Assembly: GCF_014837015.1 (NCBI RefSeq) | Contig: NZ_JACSPT010000008.1 | Span: 1 to 64,000, forward strand | Reading direction: 5' to 3' | Origin: Acinetobacter pecorum | GTDB lineage: Bacteria; Pseudomonadota; Gammaproteobacteria; Pseudomonadales; Moraxellaceae | DNA length: 64,000 nt | In this document: positions 27,701-38,520 of the stretch, piece by piece | Layout: every line of letters starts with the position of its first letter | Numbering within the stretch: the first letter of the stretch is position 1 | Notes under the pieces: model-generated | The model's input: the letters and a program-made list of their open reading frames with translations, nothing else | The model's database searches: none | What the model was told of the DNA's origin: nothing | Translations under genes and position numbers: made by a program

Positions 27701-30700
27701 ATGAACTTTAACCTGTCGGAATGGGCCTTAAAAAATAAAGGTCTGGTGCTGTATTTTATGATCCTGCTGGGTCTGATCGGCATCGTCTCTTATTCCAAAC
27801 TGTCACAAAGTGAAGATCCGCCTTTTACTTTTAAAGTCATGGTGATCCAGACCTATTGGCCGGGTGCCAGTGCCAAAGAAGTATCCCTGCAGGTCACTGA
27901 CCGGATTGAAAAGGAACTGATGACCACGGGACAGTATGACCGTATCATGGCCTATTCGCGTCCGGGTGAATCCATGGTGACTTTTGTTGCCAAGGATTCC
28001 CTGGCTTCGAAAGATGTCGCTGATGTCTGGTATAACGTGCGCAAGAAGGTGGGCGATATCCGGCATGAATTGCCACAAGGGGTACAAGGTCCGTTCTTTA
28101 ATGATGAATTCGGCGATACCTTTGGCAATATTTATGTGCTCAAGGGTAAAGATTTTGACTATGCGACCCTCAAGGAATACGCCGACCGCTTACAGCTGCA
28201 ACTGCAACGGGTCAAAGATGTTGCCAAAGTTGAGCTAATTGGCCTGCAAGACCAGAAAATCTGGATTGAAATTTCCAATACCAAGGCCATCCAGCTGGGC
28301 GTTCCAGTCATGGCGATTCAGCAAGCCCTGCAGCAGCAAAATGCCACCACCCAGTCCGGTTTTTTTGAAACCGGTTCAGACCGGATTCAGGTGCGGGTTA
28401 GTGGTGCATTAAACAGTGTTGAAGAATTAAGACAGATGCCGCTGCTGGTCAATGGCAAAACCATTCAGCTGGGGGATGTCGCGGAAGTCTATCGAGGCTT
28501 TAGTGATCCGGCACAGCCCCGGATGCGCTTTATGGGCGAAAACGGCATTGGTATTGCTGTATCGATGCGTAAGGGGGGGGATATTCTGGCACTGGGTAAA
28601 CATCTGGAACAGGAGTTTGCCCACCTGCAAAAAACCTTGCCACTCGGCATGGAACTGCAAAAAGTCTCCGATCAGCCGGTGGCAGTTAAACGCAGTATTA
28701 ACGAATTTATGAAAGTGCTGGCAGAAGCGGTGATTATCGTATTGCTGGTCAGTTTTTTCTCGCTCGGTTTCCGGACCGGTCTGGTGGTGGCTTTCTCGAT
28801 TCCGCTGGTGCTGGCCATGACCTTTGCCGGTATGCAGCTGTTTGATGTCGGACTGCATAAAATTTCCTTAGGGGCTCTGATTCTGGCCCTGGGTCTTTTG
28901 GTCGATGATGCCATTATCGCGATTGAAATGATGGCGATTAAAATGGAGCAGGGTTATAGCCGTTTACAAGCGGCCGGGCATGCCTGGCGCACCACGGCTT
29001 TTCCGATGCTGACCGGGACCCTGATTACCGCTGCCGGTTTTCTGCCGATCGCCACTGCAGCCTCGAGTACCGGGGAATATACCCGTTCGATTTTCCAGGT
29101 AGTGACCATCGCATTGCTGGTATCCTGGCTGGCCGCGGTACTGTTTGTGCCATATTTAGGCGATAAACTTCTACCGGATTTCAACAAAGATTTAATTCAA
29201 AAAGCACCGTGGTATCAGCGGCTCTGGGCACGTCTGCGCAAACAGCCGGAACCGGCGCCGATTGTGCATCATGCCGGTGAACATTATGACCCTTATGAAA
29301 CCCGGTTTTATCAGGGTTTTCGCCGTTGGGTCGATGCCTGTGTGACCTATCGTAAAACTGTCATTGCTGCCACCGTCGGAATTTTTATCCTGTCTATTTT
29401 AATGTTTAAGCTGGTGCCGCAGCAGTTTTTCCCGCCTTCGAACCGGGCGGAAATTCTGATAGATCTGAAACTTGAAGAAGGTGCATCACTGAAGGCCACT
29501 GAAGCTGCAGTAAAAAAAGTCGAAGCCTTTTTATCGAAACAAGAGGGCATTGATAACTATGTGGCTTATGTCGGGATTGGGTCTCCACGTTTCTATTTAC
29601 CGCTCGATCAGCAGTTGCCGCAAAGCAGCTTTGCCCAGTTTGTGGTATTGGCTTCATCGCTGGAAGACCGTAATGAAATCCGCAAATCCTTAAGTGACCA
29701 GATTCGCAGGTTATTGCCGGAAGTGCGTACCCGGGTGTCCTTGCTGGAAAATGGTCCACCTGTGGGCTATCCACTGCAGTTCCGGGTATCGGGGGAAGAC
29801 TTGGGGCTGGTGCGTGAATGGGCGCAGAAAGTCGCTGCCACCGTGAGTGAGAATCCGAATACCACCAATGTGCATCTGGACTGGGGAGAGCCGAGCAAAG
29901 TCATCAAATTGCAGATTGATCAGGATCGTGCCCGTCAGCTTGGGGTGAGCAGCAGTGAACTGGCCAATGTACTCAACAGCTCGATTTTGGGGGCCGGCAT
30001 TGACCAGTACCGTGAAAAACGTGAACTGATTGAAATCCGTTTGCGTGGTGCTCAGGCTGAACGGGTGGAGGTAGCATCTTTAGCCAGTCTGGCTGTTCCG
30101 ACCGCAACCGGTAGATCGGTACCTTTGGCGCAGCTTGCCAAAATTGAATACGGCTTTGAAGAAGGCCTGATCTGGCATCGTAACCGCTTGCCGACCATTA
30201 CCGTGCGTGCCGATATTCGTAGCAAGTTGCAGCCCGCTACTGTGGTCAATGAACTCAAAGAGCCACTGGAAAAAATCCGGTCAGAGCTGCCGAATGGCTA
30301 TCTGCTGCAAGTGGGCGGTACAGTTGAAGAATCGGCTCGTGGACAGAACTCGGTGAATGCTGGTATGCCCTTGTTCCTCGCAGTCGTCATGACTTTATTG
30401 ATGATTCAGCTCAAGAGCTTCTCACGGGCTTTTATTGTGTTCCTGACTGCACCTTTGGGCATTATCGGAGTGGTGTTATTCCTGTTAATTTTCAATAAAC
30501 CTTTTGGTTTTGTGGCGATGCTCGGGACGATTGCTTTATCCGGAATGATCATGCGCAACTCACTCATTCTGATTGACCAGATTGAGCAGGATATTCAGGC
30601 CGGAGAGTCGCAGTGGGATGCCATCATCAATGCCACGGTACGCCGTTGTCGTCCGATCGTATTGACCGCACTGGCTGCGGTGCTGGCCATGATTCCCTTG

Positions 30701-30838
30701 TCCCGCAGTATTTTCTTCGGGCCGATGGCAGTGGCGATTATGGGCGGTTTGATTGTAGCCACACTATTAACCCTGTTTTTCCTGCCTGCCTTATATGCAC
30801 AGTGGTTTAAAGTGAAAAAAAGTTTAAATTCTGTTTAA
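27701..30838 (+). CDS. RND multidrug efflux permease (HAE1-like)
   Basis: A 1045-residue proton-driven efflux pump with 12 helices and two large periplasmic loops. The helix 4 proton relay Asp-Asp is visible in LGLLVDDAIIAIE, and the second-half GTIALSGMIMRNSLIL block is present. The length fits drug-type (AcrB/MexB class) rather than shorter SecDF-like members. GGGAG precedes the ATG. No outer-membrane factor gene follows, so it must borrow a TolC-like channel encoded elsewhere. The substrate cannot be predicted. Confidence 0.9.
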   Translation: MNFNLSEWALKNKGLVLYFMILLGLIGIVSYSKLSQSEDPPFTFKVMVIQTYWPGASAKEVSLQVTDRIEKELMTTGQYDRIMAYSRPGESMVTFVAKDSLASKDVADVWYNVRKKVGDIRHELPQGVQGPFFNDEFGDTFGNIYVLKGKDFDYATLKEYADRLQLQLQRVKDVAKVELIGLQDQKIWIEISNTKAIQLGVPVMAIQQALQQQNATTQSGFFETGSDRIQVRVSGALNSVEELRQMPLLVNGKTIQLGDVAEVYRGFSDPAQPRMRFMGENGIGIAVSMRKGGDILALGKHLEQEFAHLQKTLPLGMELQKVSDQPVAVKRSINEFMKVLAEAVIIVLLVSFFSLGFRTGLVVAFSIPLVLAMTFAGMQLFDVGLHKISLGALILALGLLVDDAIIAIEMMAIKMEQGYSRLQAAGHAWRTTAFPMLTGTLITAAGFLPIATAASSTGEYTRSIFQVVTIALLVSWLAAVLFVPYLGDKLLPDFNKDLIQKAPWYQRLWARLRKQPEPAPIVHHAGEHYDPYETRFYQGFRRWVDACVTYRKTVIAATVGIFILSILMFKLVPQQFFPPSNRAEILIDLKLEEGASLKATEAAVKKVEAFLSKQEGIDNYVAYVGIGSPRFYLPLDQQLPQSSFAQFVVLASSLEDRNEIRKSLSDQIRRLLPEVRTRVSLLENGPPVGYPLQFRVSGEDLGLVREWAQKVAATVSENPNTTNVHLDWGEPSKVIKLQIDQDRARQLGVSSSELANVLNSSILGAGIDQYREKRELIEIRLRGAQAERVEVASLASLAVPTATGRSVPLAQLAKIEYGFEEGLIWHRNRLPTITVRADIRSKLQPATVVNELKEPLEKIRSELPNGYLLQVGGTVEESARGQNSVNAGMPLFLAVVMTLLMIQLKSFSRAFIVFLTAPLGIIGVVLFLLIFNKPFGFVAMLGTIALSGMIMRNSLILIDQIEQDIQAGESQWDAIINATVRRCRPIVLTALAAVLAMIPLSRSIFFGPMAVAIMGGLIVATLLTLFFLPALYAQWFKVKKSLNSV

Positions 30839-30850
30839 ATTTGTCATAAT

Positions 30851-30902
30851 TTCAGGTGCGAAATTTTGAAATTTTCAATATAGTAGCACCTGAGATTTTT
30901 AT
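30851..30902 (+). terminator. Probable terminator of the RND operon
   Basis: TCAGGTGC (30852-30859) pairs with GCACCTGA (30886-30893) around an AT-rich inner stem, followed by ATTTTT. Confidence 0.6.
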
Positions 30903-30969
30903 AATTTAAAAAAATAAGTATTTGCTGCATTGGCCGAACTGCCAATATGGTAACGAGGTTGATCCAAAC

Positions 30970-31347
30970 ATGACTCAAGTTCCATTAACCAAAATGCGAC
31001 GCTCCGTAGCGATGGCTTATGTCTTCATGTTTTTGGCCTTATTTACGCTGGTTAGTGGATTATTCGCCTACTGGTTTGCCCGTAAAGTCACCCAGGTCGA
31101 TTATGCAGAAGTCTGGTTACAGGCACAGGCACTATGGATCATGCGTAATATCGTGATTTATACCATTTTGGCGATCTTTGCTGCACTGTGGTTTATTCCA
31201 CTGTTTTTCTTTGCCTGGGATAGTCAGCTCTGGGTCAAAGCCTGTGTAGTGACCGGGGTGATTTTCAGCTTCATTGCTTTTATTTTTCTAATCAATGCCT
31301 GGTTTAAAGGTATCTACAAGTTTTCGCAAAACAAAGCAGTCTTCTAA
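30970..31347 (+). CDS. Small membrane protein of unknown function
   Basis: A 125-residue protein with three predicted membrane helices (about residues 15-38, 60-82, 88-112) and short charged loops; the pattern WFARKVTQVDYAEVW sits between helices 1 and 2. I do not recognise the family. The open frame begins at a TTG at 30922, but the ATG at 30970 has CGAGG about 11 bases ahead and was chosen. It lies between the RND operon and dnaJ, in the same direction, with about 100 bases on either side. Confidence 0.6.
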   Translation: MTQVPLTKMRRSVAMAYVFMFLALFTLVSGLFAYWFARKVTQVDYAEVWLQAQALWIMRNIVIYTILAIFAALWFIPLFFFAWDSQLWVKACVVTGVIFSFIAFIFLINAWFKGIYKFSQNKAVF

Positions 31348-31453
31348 AAACATATAATTTTTTTAAAATTTCCCCTTGTAAAACTAGGTTTAACCCCCAA
31401 TTTTAAACCTCAATTGAATATTAAACAAAATTCCGTGAGGAGCATCGCCAGAC

Positions 31454-32566
31454 ATGGCTAAACGTGATTATTATGAGGTTTTGGGTGTCGCTAAAACCGC
31501 TAGTGATGATGAAATCAAAAAAGCCTACCGTAAGTTGGCGATGAAATATCACCCAGACCGTAACCCGGAAAATCCTGAAGCAGAAGAGAAATTCAAAGAA
31601 GCTTCAGAAGCTTATGAAGTCCTGTCTGATAGTGAAAAACGTAGCATGTACGACCGTATGGGCCATCAGGCCTTTGAAGGTGGTATGGGCGGTGGTGGCT
31701 TCGGCGGCGGTTTTAGCGCAGAAGACATTTTCAGTCAGTTTGGTGATATTTTCGGGGGTGCTTTTGGGGGTGGTGGTCGTAGCCAGCAACGTGCCCGCCG
31801 TGGTTCAGACTTACGCTATGTGATGGAATTGACCCTGGAAGAAGCAGTTAAGGGTGTCAAGAAAACCATTACCTTTACGGCTCCGGCACCGTGTGATGCC
31901 TGTGATGGTAAGGGATCAAAAAATCCAAACGATGTAGAAACCTGTCCGACCTGTCATGGTGCAGGTCAGGTGCGTATGCAGCAAGGTTTCTTCTCGGTAC
32001 AACAGACCTGCAGCACCTGTCGTGGTCAAGGTAAAATCATCAAGAACCCATGTAATAAATGTCATGGTTCTGGTGTAGTAGACCGTCAGCAAACCCTGGA
32101 AGTGACTATTCCTGCTGGGGTAGACAATGGCGACCGTGTACGCTTGACTGGTAAAGGTGAAGCGATCCGTGATGGCCAGCCTGGTGACTTGTACGTAGAA
32201 GTGGTGGTGCGTGAGCACGAAATCTTCCAGCGTGATGGGGCCGATCTGTATATGGATGTTCCGGTATCGATCGTGGATGCTGCCTTAGGCAAGGAAATTC
32301 AGATTCCGACCCTCGACGGTCGTGTCAGCCTGAAAATTCCTGAAGGAACGCAAACTGGTAAACTGTTCCGTTTACGCGGTAAGGGTGTTAAGCCGGTACG
32401 TAGCAGTATGCAAGGCGATTTGCTGTGCAGGATTGTGGTTGAAACACCAGTCAATTTAAGTTCACGTCAGCGCGAACTGTTAAAAGAACTGCAGGAAACT
32501 ATGGATGGTGACGACAGCAAGTCATCACCAAAGAAAAAATCATTCTTTGACCGTTTATTCGATTAA
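31454..32566 (+). CDS. dnaJ: Chaperone protein DnaJ
   Basis: A 370-residue type I Hsp40 co-chaperone of DnaK. Domains run in order: J-domain (1-70, HPD at 33-35), Gly/Phe-rich linker (about 75-108), four CxxCxGxG zinc repeats (Cys147/150, 164/167, 186/189, 200/203), and two beta-barrel substrate domains. GTGAGGAG lies ahead of the ATG. dnaK is not in the window. A terminator follows, and then the unexpected glycosyltransferase gene. Confidence 0.97.
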   Translation: MAKRDYYEVLGVAKTASDDEIKKAYRKLAMKYHPDRNPENPEAEEKFKEASEAYEVLSDSEKRSMYDRMGHQAFEGGMGGGGFGGGFSAEDIFSQFGDIFGGAFGGGGRSQQRARRGSDLRYVMELTLEEAVKGVKKTITFTAPAPCDACDGKGSKNPNDVETCPTCHGAGQVRMQQGFFSVQQTCSTCRGQGKIIKNPCNKCHGSGVVDRQQTLEVTIPAGVDNGDRVRLTGKGEAIRDGQPGDLYVEVVVREHEIFQRDGADLYMDVPVSIVDAALGKEIQIPTLDGRVSLKIPEGTQTGKLFRLRGKGVKPVRSSMQGDLLCRIVVETPVNLSSRQRELLKELQETMDGDDSKSSPKKKSFFDRLFD

Positions 32567-32578
32567 TTGAATGAAACT

Positions 32579-32608
32579 AGAAAAAGGGCGCTTTGGCGTC
32601 CTTTTTTA
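32579..32608 (+). terminator. Terminator of dnaJ
   Basis: AAAGGGCGC-TTTG-GCGTCCTTT stem followed by T residues, 13 bases after the stop codon. Confidence 0.85.
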
Positions 32609-32699
32609 TGGCTTATAGCAAATTTTATTCTGCTGTAGGTTTCTCAATTAGAAGGACCAGCATATTCTCAAGTCTTATAAATCCCGGCAAACCCCATTT

Positions 32700-33923
32700 T
32701 TAGATATAGTTTCCTAAATATGAATAGGTTTTAAATCTTTTCTCTGCCCTGATTTTCTCAAAAAGATCCCGGTCGCCTTTAGTAAATTTAATGATTTTAG
32801 GCAAGAAAATGATTTCATTTTCTCTATTAAACAACAGGTTGATATATCGATCTGGATTAGACCAGCCATGTCTATCTTTAAAATAGAAAGCTGAATAATC
32901 AGCACAGAATGCCTGAATACTCATATATTTTTTATAATCTATAAAGACTTTCTGCTGACATAAATAAGCTAGAAAATAGAGGAATGATCCTTCTGAATAG
33001 GTGTTTTTAATTTTTTCAAAGTTAATATCTTGTTTTAATTTTTCTAAAAGTGCCTCGGGTGAAGAATATAAGGCTTCTAGCAAAACTTCTAACCACTTTC
33101 CAATGATAAAACTACCTTTTGGAGAACCTAAGAACCAGGATTCGACACACGGCAGATCATGAATAAAATGACATTTTCTATAAAAGCCAATAAGTTCATA
33201 ATGAGTTTGATTATATTGATTTAAGCCAGTAATGTTATTGATCGATGTATTGGTCAGAGTGGAGGCATCAATCCAAAAACCGCCATAATTGTATAGTAGA
33301 ATAAGCCTTAATAAATCACTACGAAAAGTAGGATTCATATCATCCTTAAATAAATCATATTCTGTATAGTCTCTTATATTGTCTTTATTAATTAAGGTAA
33401 TCTTATAACCCGGGTTTAAATTTTCAAGTTTTTTAACTATTTTGTTAATGAGCGGGGGAGGATTTGAATCCCAATATAACCATATATTTTTTTCAATAGA
33501 TTTGGGTTGAGTGAGTTTATTGTATTCAAACAAATCTGAATAATGAAATTTTTCTGTTGTATCAACATAATCATTAAATTTTAAATAGAATTCTTCCCAT
33601 CCTAAAGGTTTATCTGAGCCATTCACAATATTGAGATCTGATCTGCAGGATAAATATTTATTTTCTATTTTTATATTAAGGTGATATCCATGATGATGAA
33701 CGATTAGATTTACTTCTTGTAAATTATCAGTTAAAGAAAATTTATTTTCTAGAAAGAATATATATTTCTTGGAATCATTTAGCTGAATAAAAATGTTTTT
33801 TCCATCAAACAGTACCTCATATATACCAATCGGGATACCATCCCTATAGCATTTTAATGAACTGGTCTCTAGGTCATAGCCCAATATACCACCATGGAAA
33901 CCTACTAAATTTATATTATTCAA
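32700..33923 (-). CDS. Capsular-polysaccharide-type glycosyltransferase (GT32-like)
   Basis: A 407-residue protein. The C-terminal two thirds match the capsular polysaccharide synthesis/GT32 family: KNIWLYWDSNPPPL (residues about 144-157), the ITLINKDNIRDY strand, and the DxD-equivalent GGFWIDAST (about 222-230) after the family's PTFRSDLLRLILLYNYGG. The N-terminal ~130 residues form a beta-rich region of unknown role. The start is TTG at 33923 with AGGG 7 bases ahead; no nearby ATG exists. The gene is far more AT-rich than dnaJ and dapB beside it and points the opposite way, which suggests transfer. Confidence 0.7.
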   Translation of the reverse strand: MNNINLVGFHGGILGYDLETSSLKCYRDGIPIGIYEVLFDGKNIFIQLNDSKKYIFFLENKFSLTDNLQEVNLIVHHHGYHLNIKIENKYLSCRSDLNIVNGSDKPLGWEEFYLKFNDYVDTTEKFHYSDLFEYNKLTQPKSIEKNIWLYWDSNPPPLINKIVKKLENLNPGYKITLINKDNIRDYTEYDLFKDDMNPTFRSDLLRLILLYNYGGFWIDASTLTNTSINNITGLNQYNQTHYELIGFYRKCHFIHDLPCVESWFLGSPKGSFIIGKWLEVLLEALYSSPEALLEKLKQDINFEKIKNTYSEGSFLYFLAYLCQQKVFIDYKKYMSIQAFCADYSAFYFKDRHGWSNPDRYINLLFNRENEIIFLPKIIKFTKGDRDLFEKIRAEKRFKTYSYLGNYI

Positions 33924-35259
<1,336 letters not shown>

Positions 35260-35315
35260 AACCGAGTTAAAATCATTTATAAAAAAATCTAAAACTAAAA
35301 TAAGACGAATAAAAA

Positions 35316-35960
35316 ATGCAAAAAATGATTTTCCTGCTCTGTGCAGTGGCGCTTGGTGTCATTGCGCAGGCCAAGCCTGTCGGGACGCCTAAACTCAGTA
35401 TTCATAAAAATAATATCAAGGTCTGGACCTACCAGAATGAACAAAACCCGGTCTTTCTCTATAAAGCTGAAACTACCTATACCGCACCCATTGAAAATGC
35501 CGTCTCCCTCATTTTGAATGTCGAGCATGCCGTACAGTGGGTTCCCTATATGGGTAGCATCAAGATCCTGTCCCGTGATGATAAAAAAGGCGACTTTACC
35601 CTGTATATGGTGCTGGATTTTCCATTTCCCTTAAAAGACCGTGACCTGATTGTACAGGGCAAGATGATCAAGGAAGCCAATGGCCAGATCACCATCAAGA
35701 ATAAAGCCATCCAAAGTGGTTATCCTTTAAACCCGGATTATGTGCGTTTAACCGATTATCAGGGGGACTGGACTTTTCAGAAACTGGCCAATAACCAGGT
35801 CAAGGTTTCAACCTATGGTTATGCCAATCCGGAAGGTTCCATTCCTTTGACTTTTGTGAATATGTTTGTGCAACAGCAGCCTTATCAAATGCTGCAAAAG
35901 ATGAAGACTGAACTGGCCAAACCTGCCAGTATTGCGGTCTTGCCTGAAGCCCTGCAATAA
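35316..35960 (+). CDS. START/SRPBCC-domain periplasmic protein
   Basis: A 214-residue protein with a cleavable signal (about residues 1-19, AQA-KP). A single START-like lipid-binding fold follows: Y-x-A-E-T-T-Y-T-A-P-I near residue 50, the VQWVPYMGSIKIL strand, and PFPLKDRDLIVQG. Members bind lipids or other hydrophobic ligands; the ligand here is unknown. It lies 56 bases after dapB in the same direction with no terminator between, so co-transcription is possible. Confidence 0.75.
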   Translation: MQKMIFLLCAVALGVIAQAKPVGTPKLSIHKNNIKVWTYQNEQNPVFLYKAETTYTAPIENAVSLILNVEHAVQWVPYMGSIKILSRDDKKGDFTLYMVLDFPFPLKDRDLIVQGKMIKEANGQITIKNKAIQSGYPLNPDYVRLTDYQGDWTFQKLANNQVKVSTYGYANPEGSIPLTFVNMFVQQQPYQMLQKMKTELAKPASIAVLPEALQ

Positions 35961-35987
35961 AAAAGACCCAATTTCTGGGTCTTTTTA
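35961..35987. terminator. Bidirectional terminator, START gene / adh
   Basis: AAAAGACCCA pairs with TGGGTCTTTT (5-base loop) between convergent genes, directly at the end of the START gene. Confidence 0.9.
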
Positions 35988-36008
35988 ACAGCTGAAAATA
36001 AGCAGGAT

Positions 36009-37037
36009 TTAAGCTGTAAAATCTGCTTTAAGCACAATCCGGTAACGGGCTTTGCCTGAATGCAGATGTTCAATCGCCTGGTTCAGCTGTGACATCGGGA
36101 ATACTTCAATTTGCGGAGCAATATTTTTACGTGCAGCAAATTTCAGCAGCTGGCGCAGTGCAGCTGGCGAACCTGTCGGTGAGCCGCTTACTGACTTGGC
36201 CCCACCAATCAGCATGCCAGCCGGAATCTGCATCGGTTCCAGAGGTACACCGAGCATATGTACAGTACCATTGGGTGCCAGAGTTGCCAGATAAGCCTGC
36301 CAATCCAGAGTCACATTGACCGTACTCAGCAATAAATCAAACTTGCCACGCTGGGCTTTTAAGGCAGCCGAATCACGGCTATTGACCACATGGTCAGCGC
36401 CCATGCCTTTCAGCTCATCACTTTTATCCAGATTTGAGGTGAAAGCGGTAATCTCACAGCCCCAGGCTTTTAGCAGCTTGATGGCCATATGCCCTAAACC
36501 GCCAATACCAATTACGCCAACATGGTGAATGGCCTGAATCTGATGTTTCAGGATCGGATCAAATACGGTAATCCCGCCACAGAGTAGGGGGCCAGCACTT
36601 TCAGGATCAAGATCTTCGGGTAGGGGAATGACCCATTGCCATCCGGCACGCACTTTGTCGGCAAAACCACCGGCATGTCCGACAATGGTAGCTACCTGAC
36701 CGCCAGTACACAGCACCTGCTGGCCTGAAATACAAGGATCGCAATATTGGCAACTTTCTGCCGTCCAGCCGATACCCACTCGTTGACCAACTTTCAGGCC
36801 TTTGGCTTCTGCACCCAGATGGGTAATGGTACCGATAATCTCATGTCCTGCTACGACCGGATACACTGAAGAACCCCAGTCATTATTGATCACTGAAATG
36901 TCGGAATGACAGAGACCGCAGTATTCTACTTTGACTTCGACCTGATGCGGCTGCAGTTCTCCGGCATCAAACTGATAAGGTTCAAGTTCCGCACCTGCAG
37001 ACATGGCTGCATAAGCTTGAATAATATTATTCGACAT
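36009..37037 (-). CDS. Zinc-dependent alcohol dehydrogenase (MDR, AdhA/YahK-like)
   Basis: A 342-residue medium-chain dehydrogenase. Catalytic zinc ligands are in CGLCHSD (about residues 37-43) and GHE (about 65-67). The structural zinc loop CQYCDPC...C (about 98-112) is complete, and the nucleotide fold [11 protein letters not shown] follows. It reduces aldehydes or oxidises primary alcohols; the exact substrate is not evident. Its start overlaps the end of tag by 11 bases, so it is the last gene of the minus-strand run M23 peptidase - 81-residue protein - tag - adh. Confidence 0.85.
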   Translation of the reverse strand: MSNNIIQAYAAMSAGAELEPYQFDAGELQPHQVEVKVEYCGLCHSDISVINNDWGSSVYPVVAGHEIIGTITHLGAEAKGLKVGQRVGIGWTAESCQYCDPCISGQQVLCTGGQVATIVGHAGGFADKVRAGWQWVIPLPEDLDPESAGPLLCGGITVFDPILKHQIQAIHHVGVIGIGGLGHMAIKLLKAWGCEITAFTSNLDKSDELKGMGADHVVNSRDSAALKAQRGKFDLLLSTVNVTLDWQAYLATLAPNGTVHMLGVPLEPMQIPAGMLIGGAKSVSGSPTGSPAALRQLLKFAARKNIAPQIEVFPMSQLNQAIEHLHSGKARYRIVLKADFTA

Positions 37038-37623
37038 GATTTCGACTCTTATTTAAATGGGAGGATATTGTTTTAAAGTCACAATGATTTTCATGGTCAT
37101 CGACCATACCAACGGCCTGCATAAAGGCATAGCAAATGGTGGGTCCGACAAATTTAAAACCGGCCTGTTTAAGGGCTTTAGACATCTGCTGACTCTCAAT
37201 GGTTTGAGCGGGTGCTTGCCGATAATCCACAACATCATTATTCAGTCGCGGTTGCTGTGCAAAAGACCAGAGCCAATCCACCAGATTAATCCCTTGCTGT
37301 CGCAGTTTCAGCCATGCTTGGGCATTTTCCCGAATGGCATTGAGTTTGCCGGGATGCCGTATCAGGCTAGCATCTTCGAGTTTTATTTGGAGTTGTTGAT
37401 CTGTAAGTGAGGCGATAGATTCGATCGAATATTGAAAAAAATGTTCACGATAAGCTTCACGTTTTTTAAGAACGGTAATCCAGGCCAGACCGGCCTGCTG
37501 TCCTTCCAGACACAGCATTTCAAACAGGCGATTTTCATCCAGCAGGGCCTGTCCCCATTCCTGGTCATGGTAGGTGATATACAGCGGATCATCGGAGCAC
37601 CAGCCACAGCGTTGCACAGTCAT
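37027..37623 (-). CDS. tag: DNA-3-methyladenine glycosylase I
   Basis: A 198-residue base-excision repair enzyme that removes 3-methyladenine. The N-terminal zinc-binding start [11 protein letters not shown], the conserved YHDQEWG, and the catalytic-pocket segment [16 protein letters not shown] are all present; the C-terminal His pair of the zinc site (DDHENHC) is also seen. It overlaps adh downstream. An AAGGAGC site precedes the ATG. Confidence 0.93.
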   Translation of the reverse strand: MTVQRCGWCSDDPLYITYHDQEWGQALLDENRLFEMLCLEGQQAGLAWITVLKKREAYREHFFQYSIESIASLTDQQLQIKLEDASLIRHPGKLNAIRENAQAWLKLRQQGINLVDWLWSFAQQPRLNNDVVDYRQAPAQTIESQQMSKALKQAGFKFVGPTICYAFMQAVGMVDDHENHCDFKTISSHLNKSRNHVE

Positions 37624-37647
37624 GTGATGCTCCTTGTTTTGGTGCTT

Positions 37648-37893
37648 TTATAATTTAAACACAGTCCATTGATCCTGCTGATTGTCCCAGTACCACAGTT
37701 CAGCCTGATCCAGATCGCTAAATTGAATCCACATATCTTTACCGGCCTTGTCAGCATAGCCGGTACTGATCAGAAGCGCATCCTCGGTAATTTCCATCAC
37801 CCAGCCCTGGTAAGTTTGACCATTCAATACAATTTTTTGTTGATTGCCTGATTCAGCAAATTCCACCAGACGATTGATCAACGCTTCTGACAT
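37648..37893 (-). CDS. Conserved-looking 81-residue protein of unknown function
   Basis: An acidic, Trp-rich small protein with an SH3/LSM-like strand pattern (VLNGQTYQGWVMEITEDALLI, then WIQFSDLDQAELWYW). There is no signal peptide or membrane segment. It sits 15 bases after the M23 peptidase gene and 24 before tag, so it is part of that operon. Family not recognised. Confidence 0.6.
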   Translation of the reverse strand: MSEALINRLVEFAESGNQQKIVLNGQTYQGWVMEITEDALLISTGYADKAGKDMWIQFSDLDQAELWYWDNQQDQWTVFKL

Positions 37894-37908
37894 GTAAATA
37901 TCCTAAAA

Positions 37909-38460
37909 TTAACGTAAATAGGGATAAGGGTTGACCACACCGCGGCCCTTGCCCTGTAAATAGATTCCATAATGCAGATGATGAGCAGTATGCCGGGCAT
38001 TACCGCTATTGCCAACATAACCGATCAGCTGGCCTTTTTTGACATGGTCGCCTACTTTTAAGCCACGTTTATGACCATCCAGATGCGCATAATAATGCCA
38101 GGAGCCGCTTGGACCCAGAATCCAGACTACTTTACCACCCAAATTGTTATTACGTAAATCCGCAATCAGGCCCTCAGTCGCGCTAAAAACTTTGGTTCCA
38201 CGTGGAGCCATGATATCAATGCCTTCATGCAGACGTCCGCGACTGCGCGAAGCGCCCCAGGTATCTGTTAATTCACGTGCCTGTACGCGTGCCACCGGGA
38301 TTGCCAATGAATTAGGCATCTGCAGGCTGTTGAGTCTCTTCACCAGGATAGGGTTCAGTTGTACAGCGGGGGATTTTTTCGGTGTACTGTTACAGGCTGC
38401 CAGCAGCACAGTGATGAAAACAATCCATGTCAAAGCAAGGTATTGGCGCACTTTATTCAT
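37909..38460 (-). CDS. M23-family peptidoglycan endopeptidase, lipoprotein
   Basis: A 183-residue lipoprotein (lipobox LLAAC, Cys23) with one LytM/M23 domain. Zinc ligands are visible: His and Asp in HEGIDIMAPRG, the HYAHL segment, and HTAHHLHYGIY with the catalytic and third ligand His. It cuts peptide cross-links in the periplasmic cell wall, or acts as an amidase activator if inactive; the full ligand set argues for activity. There is no LysM domain. It is 60 bases downstream of mutY and 15 upstream of the next gene. Confidence 0.85.
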   Translation of the reverse strand: MNKVRQYLALTWIVFITVLLAACNSTPKKSPAVQLNPILVKRLNSLQMPNSLAIPVARVQARELTDTWGASRSRGRLHEGIDIMAPRGTKVFSATEGLIADLRNNNLGGKVVWILGPSGSWHYYAHLDGHKRGLKVGDHVKKGQLIGYVGNSGNARHTAHHLHYGIYLQGKGRGVVNPYPYLR

Positions 38461-38520
38461 CCTTAAATATTGGCAATGCTCATGTCGAGCTGATCGATAT
38501 TTTGCTTTGTCCAGACTATG

